Shown here one piece after another: positions 56,069 to 64,000 of a stretch of 64,000 bases of DNA; the first letter of the stretch is position 1, and every line of letters begins with the position of its first letter. Source of the DNA: Tridacna crocea (lineage: Eukaryota; Mollusca; Bivalvia; Cardiida; Cardiidae); NCBI GenBank assembly GCA_943736015.1, contig OX031059.1, positions 47,813,159-47,877,158 of the forward strand. The letters run 5' to 3'. The position numbers and the translations under genes are program-made. The notes below the pieces were generated by a model. That model did no database searches and had not been told where the DNA came from. It saw only the letters and a program-made list of their open reading frames with translations.

Positions 56069-56132
56069 GTCATTGGGTGAATTGGTTTCTTTTTATAATA
56101 GAAATTCTAGAGTGTTTTTAGTAAGCTGTTAC

Positions 56133-56337
56133 TTAACTCTTTACCAAACGACAAAACTTTAGACTGGTCCAAATGGAAAGCACTAGCAGATGACAAAATA
56201 AATTGCACCTCAAAACTTGAAATTTGTTTCCAGCAGGGTAGGACACATTGTGGGGAAAAGAGAAAATGCAGATACAATGTTTTCAAAGGCTTTTATTAGA
56301 GTCGTAAAAACCAGGGATTGTCATGGTAAAGGGTTAA
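56133..56337 (-). mobile_element. pal-TTAA MITE that has lost its palindrome
   Basis: TTAACTCTTTACCA to CATGGTAAAGGGTTAA. Between ACACATTGTGGGGAAAAGAG and CAATGTTTTC only a few bases remain of the tip and second arm. Confidence 0.88.
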
Positions 56338-56497
56338 TTAACAATCAGAGAAAACACAGGATTTATATTGGAATGATCATAATCATAGTTACACCAATTC
56401 TTTAAAAAGAAATATAAAGAAAAGCTTATCAGTAAATAGGCTGACTCGCTGGTTATATTTGGCTAACCGTACAATTCTTGGGCATGTGACAGACAAG

Positions 56498-56690
56498 TCT
56501 TTACCAAATTAACCAATTGCCAATCAACCTTGAAAAGAAAACCTTTTGAAAACAGAAAAGCAGAAAATGCTGGTAATAAGTCCAAAACCAATTCAATTTT
56601 ATGGGACATGTTTAACTTTTTGTCTGCAAGTGCTTTTAGATTAACATGGGACAAGTTTAAAATTTTGTCGTCATTAGCAAACTAGGAAGT
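56498..56690 (+). mobile_element. pal-TTAA MITE, decayed
   Basis: TCTTTACCAAATTAACC, AACCTTTTGAAAACAG, one stem arm to AAAATGCTGGTAATAAG, then the right arm GTCTGCAAGTGCTTTTAGAT. Confidence 0.65.
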
Positions 56691-56764
56691 ACAATTTTTA
56701 AGAAATTTTTTGGTCAGGATTATTTGAAATGAGAAATCTAACACTTGTATCATTTGTTTTGCAT

Positions 56765-56941
56765 TTAACCCTTTCCCACACAGTCCCAACTTTTAATGAC
56801 CCTGAATGGGAAGGCTTCTGAAAACAATGTTGTCTACCCTGCTGGAAACAAATTTCAATTTTTGAGTTGCATTTATTTTTTCATCTGCAAGTGCTTTACA
56901 TTTGGACCAGTCTAAAATTTTGTGTTTTAGTAAAGGGTTAA
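56765..56941 (+). mobile_element. pal-TTAA MITE with clean loss of the palindrome
   Basis: TTAACCCTTTCCCA to AGTAAAGGGTTAA; left arm GAAAACAATGTTGTCTACC joins directly to the right arm, so nearly the whole stem is missing while both ends are intact. Shares its TTAA with the next copy. Confidence 0.88.
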
Positions 56942-57393
56942 CTCTTTTCCTCATAAAATTTAGTCTCCAAATTGAAAGTATTCACAAGTTACAGGGGTCC
57001 TGTGTGGCTCAGTGGTAAAGTGCAGGACTCGTAACCTGGAGGTCCCAGGTCGAGCCTCGCTGGCTCCACTGGGTTTTTTTCACAGGAGTGTCCTTGGGCA
57101 AGACACTTCAGAGCCTAGCCTAGTACTGGTGAAACCCAGGAAACATTAATATGTGAACTGTCGCCGTGATATGACTGAAACACTGTTGAAAGCGGCGTAA
57201 AACACCATTAAAAAAAACACAAGTTACAAAATAATGTGACTGTAAAGCTGAAATTCATTTTGCAAAGGCTAAAAAACATTCTAGAAAAAGGAGAAAATGC
57301 TGGCTACCAGCTTTTTTTCCTTTTTCCATAATGTTTTCAAAGAGCTTTTTCTTTGGGTTTGTTAAAAGATGGGATTGTGTGGTAAGGTGTTAA
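56938..57393 (-). mobile_element. pal-TTAA MITE interrupted by a SINE
   Basis: TTAACTCTTTTCCTC to TGTGGTAAGGTGTTAA. The arm reads AATTGAAAGTATTCACAAGT before and ACAAAATAATGTGACTG after the SINE, matching the uninterrupted arm of other copies. Confidence 0.87.
56994..57217 (+). mobile_element. tRNA-derived SINE with 11 bp target duplication
   Basis: The head GTGGCTCAGTGGTAAAGTGC (A box) and GAGGTCCCAGGTCGAGCCT (B box) is tRNA-like. The body has TGTCCTTGGGCAAGACACTT and AGCCTAGCCTAGTACTGGTG, the 3' part GATATGACTGAAACACTGTT and GGCGTAAAACACC, then an A-rich tail. CACAAGTTACA flanks it at 56983-56993 and 57218-57228. Relatives are at 11700 and 59885. Confidence 0.92.
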
Positions 57394-57520
57394 AGTGCAC
57401 TCACCAGTAACAATTGTTGGTAAAATTTTAAGTCATTACAGTCAGCGCACTTATTTGTCAACATTTGCCTAAAGTGTAAAGCAGTAGGCGAGATAAGAAG
57501 GGATAAGTATTTTATAATTA

Positions 57521-57742
57521 TTAACTCTTTACCAAACAACAAAATTTTGGACTTAACCAAAATGAAAGCATTTGCAGACGACAAAGTAAACTAAGCTCAA
57601 ATGATGATTTCTGTTATGGATAGGTAGAAAATGTCGTTGGAAAAAGAGAAAATGCTGGTAACCAGCATATTTTCCTTTTACCACAATGTTTTCAAAAGCC
57701 GCCTTCTTCATAAGGAGTCGGGATTGTGTGGTAAATGGTTGA
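57521..57742 (-). mobile_element. pal-TTAA MITE with inverted centre
   Basis: TTAACTCTTTACCA to TGTGGTAAATGGTTGA; - oriented arms with a GGTAACC tip. Confidence 0.87.
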
Positions 57743-58095
57743 GGAAGAATTTCCTGATTCACAGCAATGGTGAAAATTTAAGATCGGACTACACTGTGCT
57801 ATCTAACATTGAATTAATCTCATCCTGCTGATTTTACCAAACTGAAGATGAGCACGCTATCTGAATAACCTTAGGTGACTGCTGGCCTAAAAGATTGGAC
57901 AACATGAAATATTCAGTGTGACAGGTGATGTACCGTTTAATTTGTATTTTGAAAAGGCTCTTACAAAAACTCATTGCCAAGTTTTTGCTCTCATTATGGC
58001 TGAACATTTCCTTTCATGTATCAAGCAGAAAGGTCGTAGAAGAACTGATAAAAAAATATTTTAAAGCTGACCTGAATTCATATGGAATTTCATCC
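57743..58095. other. Intergenic, nothing recognised
   Basis: No supported gene; a short piece at 57770-57850 resembles the GATCAAGATCAGACTGCA family. Confidence 0.45.
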
Positions 58096-58314
58096 ACATC
58101 ACAATCCCTACTTTTGACGCCCCCGAGAAAGAAGGCTTTAGAAAACATTGTGGGAAAAGGAGAAAATGCTGGTAACCAGCATTTTCTCCTTTTCCCACAA
58201 TGTTTTCTACCCTTCACGAAACAAATTTCAATTTTTCAGTCACCTTTATTTTGTCGTCTGCAAATTCTTTGAATTTGGACCAGTCTAAAATTTTCTTGTG
58301 TGGTAAAGAGTTAA
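58096..58314 (+). mobile_element. pal-TTAA MITE, left TIR missing
   Basis: Begins at CACATCACAATCCCTACTTT; the stem is perfect; ends TGTGGTAAAGAGTTAA. Confidence 0.9.
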
Positions 58315-58750
58315 TCTGCTAGTTTGCTACAATTTTGGGAAAATTTATAAACACTGTTAGAAATTTGGTGCCAATAAGACAAAGGGTCTGATTGTAGAGA
58401 AATTAAGTACCTTCCAAACATCAAATCGATAAAGTATCTTGAGATTAACCGATTTGTTTTTTTTTTGAAAATCAATTGAATTTAACTGAAAGAACTTGAA
58501 CACAAGGCTTGTTGTATTATTTAGAGGATCTAGAACAACATAAGATAGCATTTGTAGATCAAGATCAGACTATGTCTGAACCACATTTTGTTATTCTGTG
58601 TATGTTTTCAATTTTTCACATAGTGTAATTTGTAAGAGAGATTTGCAGCAGGGGACACAATCTTATAAGTTAAGACTTAGTGTCCTACTCAATATTCAGC
58701 AAAATTTTCTGGATCTTGGGACATTGTTTGTATTGACCCTAATTATATGA
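58315..58750. other. Intergenic, nothing recognised
   Basis: AT-rich, no supported feature. Confidence 0.5.
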
Positions 58751-58872
58751 TTAAACCATTACCACAGAATCCCAAGACAAAGGTTTTTGAAAATAATGCA
58801 AAAAAGGAGAAATTGAATCATAATCTTTTCCCACATTTCCTACTCTATCAAATTCAGAAGCTACTATTTAAT
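58751..58872 (+). mobile_element. pal-TTAA MITE, decayed, right part lost
   Basis: TTAAACCATTACCACAGAATCCC, GCAAAAAAGGAGAAATTG, TCTTTTCCCACATTTCC. Confidence 0.6.
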
Positions 58873-59100
58873 AGGTTACAACACAACAAAATTTAAGACT
58901 GGTTCAAATTGAAAGCATTTGCAGACGACAAAATAAAAGTGACTGAAATTTTGAAGTTTGTTTTTGGAAGGGAAGAAAACATTGTTGGAAAAGGAGAAAA
59001 TGCTGGTTATCAGCATTTTATCCTTTTCCCACAATGTTTTCTGAATTAAGGCTTCTTTCTCAGGGTCGTTAAAAGTCGGGATTGTGTGGTAATGGCTTGA
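58873..59100 (-). mobile_element. pal-TTAA MITE, full-length with diverged end
   Basis: AGGTTACAACACAACAAAAT in place of the usual terminus; good stem with GGTTATC tip; ends TGTGGTAATGGCTTGA. Confidence 0.85.
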
Positions 59101-59322
59101 CAGGTTACAACACAACAAAATGGTAGACTTGTCAAAATTCAAAGCATAATTACAGATGAAAATTTAAATGTGGCTCACGTGATAGAATTCGTTTTTGATG
59201 GGGTAAAAAACTTTGTTGGAAAGGAGGAAGTAATTGGGACCACCATTTTCTTATATTCCCACAATGATTTTGAAAGTTTCTGTCTCAAGATTGTTAAAAC
59301 TCAGGATCCTTGTGGTAGATGG
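59098..59322 (-). mobile_element. pal-TTAA MITE, diverged, directly following
   Basis: Starts with the same unusual AGGTTACAACACAACAAAAT as the copy before it, so the two may descend from a tandem duplication. Stem largely unmatched. Confidence 0.78.
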
Positions 59323-59518
59323 TAAACTCTTTTCAACACAACCCAAACTTTTAACGACCCTGAGAAAAAAGCCTATAGAAAAAATTATGGGAATTTTTTC
59401 CACAATATTTTCTACACTGTCAAAGTCGGAAATCATCATATTACCAAAATTTAATTTGTTGTCTGCATATGCTTTGAATTAGGACAGTCCAAAAATTTGT
59501 TGTTTGGTAAAGAGTTAA
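59322..59518 (+). mobile_element. pal-TTAA MITE with deleted hairpin tip
   Basis: GTAAACTCTTTTCAACACAA start, CGACCCTGAGAAAAAAGCC, then only AAATTATGGGAATTTTTTCC as hairpin; ends TTTGGTAAAGAGTTAA. Confidence 0.82.
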
Positions 59519-59884
59519 GCAAAATTTAGTTTTAGTGGCCTTGCAAAGGCTTTATGAAAGAGGTTTTGCATTTTTTTTTCTGAAGAAAACAAGACAGTAT
59601 GTATTGTGACTCCAGTAAGTAACACAGTTCATTATCTAATTAAATGTCTCACTTATTTTGTAATTTTATATCCATGTGAAAGTTCTCATGTAGACAAACA
59701 ATGGATCATTTCAAGGACTGTAATTTCAACCAAAAAAGGTTTGAAGTAATGTTCTCATAGCATTAGGCTCTCTCAAACCCATTCATGTGTTGATATTTTA
59801 CAGATCAAGATGGAGGAAGGTTGGTTGTTTGACATTTATATGTTCTTCTGTTAGTAGTCACCTTGATTGATTCGTTGATTGATT
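59519..59884. other. Intergenic, nothing recognised
   Basis: No supported feature. Confidence 0.5.
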
Positions 59885-60065
59885 GAATTGTGTTTTATAG
59901 TGCTTTCAGTATTATTTCAGTCATATCATGGTGATAGTTCACATTTTCTTGTATAAAATACCTGGTTTCACCAGTACAAGGCCAGGCTTGAACTGTCTTT
60001 CTCAAGGAAACACCAACAGAAATCCAAGTAGATCCAGTGAGGCTCAGACCAGGGCTTTACCCATG
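59885..60065 (-). mobile_element. tRNA-derived SINE, truncated at its head
   Basis: Reading the - strand: AGCCTGGCCTTGTACTGGTG, GTGAACTATCACCATGATAT, GACTGAAATAATACTGAAAG, then ATAAAACACAATTC and a tail of ATCA-like units. It is the same family as 56994; the tRNA-like head is missing beyond about 60065. Confidence 0.78.
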
Positions 60066-61317
60066 CATTTTGGGAAAAGGCCCCTTGCCAAAATAGAAAA
60101 AAAAAACAAAGACAAAATGCTAAATTGGGAACTAAACATAAAAAGATTTTTAACATATCAAACCTTACAATAAACTACTGAATCAATACTGTTTTTTCCC
60201 CAAACTTCTTTCTTTTTTGGTGGATGTACTGTCTTTGTTCTTACATACTAGTCCAGTCTCTAAGCTGTAAGACACCCCATCCTCAACCCCGTTAAGTAGG
60301 AATTTTTAATTCTCTGATAAAGATACATGTTTTTCAGGTGAATAAACAGAATAATTTCCTGTCTAATTTTCTATATTGTGTGAATGCAAATCAGCTGATA
60401 TTAAAGGCATTATCAAGACTAAATAAGACTGATTGAAGAGCTTCTGATCGTTTGAGGTCTTTTTGGCAATGTTTTGTCATGTGTTTTCGTGTTTTTATTC
60501 CCATGGCAATTAATCTTCAAAAACAATTTTTTGTGTGTTTTGACACATATAGAAAGATTGATAACTTGTCATTTTTTGAGGCAGATATAATAGATTATTG
60601 AAAGAAACCTGTTAAAAATTAATTGTGATGAGGAAACTTCATAGATAGCGGCTGATGACAAGCTTTGCTCACAAATTACATAGACGTCATTCTTTGCTAA
60701 GACAAAGACGAAGCACAACCACTCGAAATTTGAGAAAAAAAAAATCATGGTCTAGATTAGGTCGGGTATTTTTCGTAACTTGTTCCTGATTCAGGACTTA
60801 GTTCAGGAGCTGGGTTCTTTGTTTTTGCTTTACGAAACTCTGCTTCGCTGTATATTAGGTGAGGCGGATGCCTGGAAGTTAACATGCAATTTTTACGATA
60901 TATAGAAGGGTTTATAGCCAGATGATCAAGTCAATGCTTGAATCTATTGAACATTAATAATAGGTACACAGTCTATATTTCATTTGCTCCCAAATAGTTT
61001 GTACCTACAATACAACGATTGTCAACTTCCTGCTTGAACACTGGTTAGTACCGGCAAATTTGTGTGTCAGGTAAAGTCCTTGCTGATACATCAGACTAGT
61101 TTCTTTTTATAGCGTCTACTTGGGAAATTTGTTTCATGGAATTGGGAAAAAATACTCTATTTGCGATTGGGAATGGAGCCGAAATTCGGCCCCTCAGGAA
61201 AGGATGAAAAATCCCTTGCAAATCCACGGCCATCAGGTCACAGGTCATGTACTCTAACCCTGAGCCACACTGGATTGGTGTTCTCTTTTTCATACAGCCT
61301 CTTTAAAACAACACTAC
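60066..61317. other. Intergenic, nothing recognised
   Basis: A stretch without MITEs. Around 60650-60870 CpG is somewhat higher, and near 61150-61270 lies a piece with a tRNA-like flavour (AGGTCACAGGTCATGTACTC). No gene supported. Confidence 0.4.
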
Positions 61318-61544
61318 TTACCCTTTACCACACAATTCTGACCTTGAACTATCTACGATAGAAGGCTTCAGAAAACGTTGTGGGAAAAGGAGAAAATGCT
61401 GGTAACCAGCATTTTCTACCTTTTCTAACAATGTTTTCTACCCTTCCAACAACATATTTCAATCTTTGAGCTAACTTATTTTATTGTCTGTAAATGCTTT
61501 CAATTTGGACAGATTTGAAATTTTGTCTTTTGGTGCAGAGTTAA
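61318..61544 (+). mobile_element. pal-TTAA MITE, full-length
   Basis: Left end TTACCCTTTACCA, right end TTTGGTGCAGAGTTAA, tip GGTAACC. Confidence 0.88.
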
Positions 61545-61549
61545 ATGAC

Positions 61550-61770
61550 ACCTTTATCAAATAATCCAGCTGTGTTTATGACCTTGAAGAAGGACTTTTG
61601 AAAACTTTGAAAAAAGAACTCGTGTTAAGCAGCATTTCGTTTTTCTCCTACAATATATCTTATTTTTGTAAATCCCATCAGTTTGCACCACATTAAAATT
61701 TGATTTGTTGTCAAAATATCTGATGATGTGTTCAATATGCACAGGTCTATAATTTGTTTTTCTGTAATCA
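61550..61770 (+). mobile_element. pal-TTAA MITE, decayed
   Basis: TTTATGACCTTGAAGAAGGA, CTTTTGAAAACTTTG, GCAGCATTTCGTTTTTCTCC; ends unclear. Confidence 0.55.
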
Positions 61771-61800
61771 CTTTACACTTTAACAGAAAATATCAGTCTT

Positions 61801-62029
61801 TTAACCCATTACCACACAATCCCTACTTTTGACACCCCTGAGAAAAAAGCCTTTAGAAAACATTGTGGGAAAAGGAGAAAATGCTGGTAACCAGCATTTT
61901 CTCCTTTCCCCACAATGTTTTCTACCCTTCACAGAACAAATTTCAAATTTTCAGTTGCTTTTATTTTGTCGTCTGCAAAAGCTTTTGATTTGGACAAACC
62001 CAAAATTTTGTCGTTTGGTAATGAGTTAA
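61801..62029 (+). mobile_element. pal-TTAA MITE, full-length, young
   Basis: TTAACCCATTACCA to GTTTGGTAATGAGTTAA with a near-perfect stem. Shares its TTAA with the next copy in the same orientation. Confidence 0.93.
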
Positions 62030-62239
62030 TTCATTATTGCACAATCCCAACTTTTATCGACCCTGAGAAAAAAAAACTTTGAAAATGTTGTAGGAAATGG
62101 AGAAAATGCTGGTAACCAGCATTTTCTCCTTTTCCCACCATGTTTTCTACCTTATCCAAATCAAATTTCAAATTTTGATACACATTTATTTTGTCGTCTG
62201 CAAATGCTTTCAAAATTTTGTCGTTTGGTTGAGAGATAA
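62026..62239 (+). mobile_element. pal-TTAA MITE, head-to-tail partner
   Basis: TTAATTCATTATTGCACAATCCC start. One arm is GGAAATGGAG while the partner remains CTCCTTTTCC, an unmatched version of the change seen at 37473. Ends TTTGGTTGAGAGATAA. Confidence 0.87.
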
Positions 62240-62427
62240 CAATCCATAGTGACCAGTGTTTTTTCTCATCTTCACAATATATATGTTTCTTTTCTTTCAA
62301 AAGAAGAATTTTGGATTTTCAAACATGTTGGCTTAATTTCTCCAAAAGAAATTCATTTTGGTCAGTCTAAGATTTTCTGACAAAGACTTAGTAGAATAGG
62401 CTGTTTGAAACCTGTACGAGACATGAT

Positions 62428-62656
62428 TTAGCTCTGTACCATGCTACAAAATTTTACACAATTTCAAATAGAAAGCATTTGCTGATGATAAAATTCAGAC
62501 TTAAAAATTGAAATTTCTCATGTGAAAGTAGAAAACATTTGTTGGAAAAGGAGAAAATGCTGGTTCCCTGTATTTTATCCTTTTCCCACACGAAAGATTT
62601 TTAAAATGCTTCTGTCTTGTTGTCATTAGAATTTTGATTGTGTGGTAAAGGTTTTT
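62428..62656 (-). mobile_element. pal-TTAA MITE, diverged
   Basis: TTAGCTCTGTACCATGC start, stem GTTGGAAAAGGAGAAAATGC with a diverged partner, end TGTGGTAAAGG. Confidence 0.78.
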
Positions 62657-62712
62657 AAAACTTATTACCTCCTGCAGCAAACATGAAGCGGACAACATTT
62701 GAAATACCAATG

Positions 62713-62940
62713 TTAACCCATTACCACACAATTCCTACTTTTAACGACCCTGAGAAAGAAGCCTTTTGAAAACACTGTGGGAAAAGGAGAAAATGCTGGT
62801 AACCAGCATTTTCTCCTTTTCCCACAGTGTTTTTTACCCTTCCTAAACCAAATTTTAATTTTCAGTCACCTTTATTTTGTCGTCTGCAAATGCTTTCAAT
62901 TTGGACCAGTCTAAAATCTTCTCATGTGGTAAAGAGTTAA
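62713..62940 (+). mobile_element. pal-TTAA MITE, full-length, young, matched stem change
   Basis: TTAACCCATTACCA to TGTGGTAAAGAGTTAA. The stem is perfect including the pair ACTGTGGG / CCCACAGT. Confidence 0.95.
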
Positions 62941-63201
62941 TAATGACCCAGAATCTGATCTTTGTCTATGCTCTCTGTAAATTAAACTGTAGTGGATCTT
63001 TGACTCATGAATAAGGACTGAAAAGGCATTCTTCAAGTCAACTGTAGATGTGGAGCAAATATCATGTAATTATGCAGTTTGGTTATTTATGCATCATCAT
63101 TTATTATCTGAAATGTCAAACACTGCCCTTGTTTTAAAATATGCTGTAATTTGGCTTTATGGCTCTAGATAGAACTATTAATCATTCATTCTATCATGAT
63201 C

Positions 63202-63635
63202 TTAACCCTTTCCCAAGCAATTCTGTTTTTAAATGACTTGGAGGAAGAAGGTTTTAGAAACATTCTGGGAAAAGGAGAAAATGCTGATAATCAGCATAAA
63301 ACTCAATTTCCCATATTGAAAAAAAAAGTTAAATGAACTGAGCCTATGGTATAGTCCATAAATATTTTCAGTTTGGACAAGTCTTAACTCTTTCTCAAAT
63401 TATATTATTTTAGAACATTCCAATCAGAAAGCACTTGCAGACAGCAACATTTATATGGCATATAATGGGATGTTTATATGATGATATAGAAAATATGGTG
63501 GGAAATGGATAAAATGCTGGTTACCATCATTATCTTCTTTTCCCACTATGTTTTCAAAAGGCCTTCATTCTCAGGGTCGTTAGATCTTGTGATTGTGTGG
63601 TAAAGGGTTAAAGTTTTTTGTCTGGTAAAGTGTGA
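63202..63635 (+). mobile_element. pal-TTAA MITE interrupted by another MITE
   Basis: TTAACCCTTTCCCA start; the right arm CAGTTTGGACAAGTC stops at TTAA (63384) and resumes after the inserted copy as AGTTTTTTGTCTGGTAAAGT, where intact copies read TCTAAAATTTTGTCG. Confidence 0.85.
63384..63611 (-). mobile_element. pal-TTAA MITE, nested
   Basis: TTAACTCTTTCTCA to TGTGGTAAAGGGTTAA, GGTTACC tip (GCTGGTTACCATCAT), inserted in the right arm of the MITE around it. Confidence 0.87.
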
Positions 63636-63936
63636 ACCCCAAAAGTGCCTTTAGAAACTCAAGTTGCATTTTAAGACTTTTCAGGATCAGAATGTAAGAA
63701 AGCTGCAGTCAGATCTGTAATTTATTCTGTTAGTTTTAAAAGATATTCTGGTAAAAAACAGTCAAGATGTTGCAACATTTGATTTTCTTTCTGATTATCA
63801 GTGTCTGGTTAGGATTTGAAAGAAAATGGGGGACTGTCCCCCATCACTCTTAAAAGTTTTGGGGATTCCTGAAAACTATGGGGGACCAGAATCATCTTCA
63901 AAAAGAAACAGGGCTAATCTCTTTTGGATCATTCAT
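63636..63936. other. Intergenic, nothing recognised
   Basis: No supported feature. Confidence 0.5.
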
Positions 63937-64000
63937 TTAACCCATTACCACACAATCCCTACTTTTAACGCCCCTGAGAAAGAAGCCTTTTGAAAACACT
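63937..64000 (+). mobile_element. pal-TTAA MITE cut by the window edge
   Basis: TTAACCCATTACCACACAATCCC and GCCCCTGAGAAAGAAGCC followed by the first bases of the stem. Confidence 0.9.

Noticed and set aside
1804-64000. CRISPR-like or microRNA-cluster reading of the many hairpins
   Set aside because: Copies are ~225 bp, in both orientations, irregularly spaced, flanked by TTAA and nested in one another, which is transposon behaviour. The duplex is also perfect with almost no loop, unlike a microRNA precursor.
1-64000. LTR retroelement, endogenous virus or Polinton fossil
   Set aside because: No LTR pair, primer-binding site, or protease, polymerase, integrase or capsid-like frames were seen.

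Overview
The window looks like AT-rich nuclear DNA of an invertebrate animal, most likely a bivalve mollusc. The reasons are spliced genes with long introns, dispersed elements that pair a terminal hairpin with a GTCC/ACGG microsatellite and tandem ~140-165 bp units (the pearl/Helentron-associated type known from bivalves), tRNA-derived SINEs, and no bacterial-type operons. The organism call is inferred from repeat style and not from a marker gene.

Two host genes can be supported, and they converge. On the + strand three exons (5319-5442, 19830-20260, 20758-21623) join in phase and encode most of a FAM110 protein; its first coding exon is not visible and probably lies upstream of the window. 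On the - strand four exons (44809-42371, 40791-40687, 39592-39518, 39022-38802), all joined in phase 1, encode a ~945-residue acidic, fast-evolving protein ending in the RAD51-binding motif shared by RAD51AP1 and RAD51AP2. The single 2.4 kb exon and the 'PLKT...GLSRK...LH' tail point to RAD51AP2, a meiotic recombination factor. A further 5' exon at 49259-49427 is possible.

Nearly everything else is repeats. The dominant one, about 75-80 copies and a large part of the window, is a non-autonomous DNA transposon called here the pal-TTAA MITE. A typical copy is ~225 bp: a target TTAA, a ~10 bp terminal inverted repeat (CTCTTTACCA), a ~50 bp left arm, a nearly perfect ~67 bp palindrome centred on TGCTGGTAACCAGCA, a ~95 bp right arm, the inverted terminus and a second TTAA. 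'+' orientation means that the left arm (CACAATCCC...GAGAAAGAAGCC) comes first. Filled/empty pairs and nested insertions inside this window show the TTAA target duplication directly, which suggests the piggyBac superfamily; no transposase is present. A second subfamily keeps the layout but has another stem core (GAAATTGC...GCAATTTC).

Other mobile DNA: pearl/Helentron-like elements (1-1175, 28383-29560, 30684-31636, 51900-52352, 54393-55613), a Mutator-like foldback element with a 9 bp duplication (9792-10154), a TTAA-flanked ~540 bp family in two copies, one of them split by an 863 bp hAT-like element (52727-53589), a TA-flanked transposon (45981-47935), and SINEs, one inserted into a MITE. 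No LTR retroelement, viral fossil, LINE open reading frame, CRISPR array or confident free-standing RNA gene was seen. The remaining short open frames are repeat sequence or chance.
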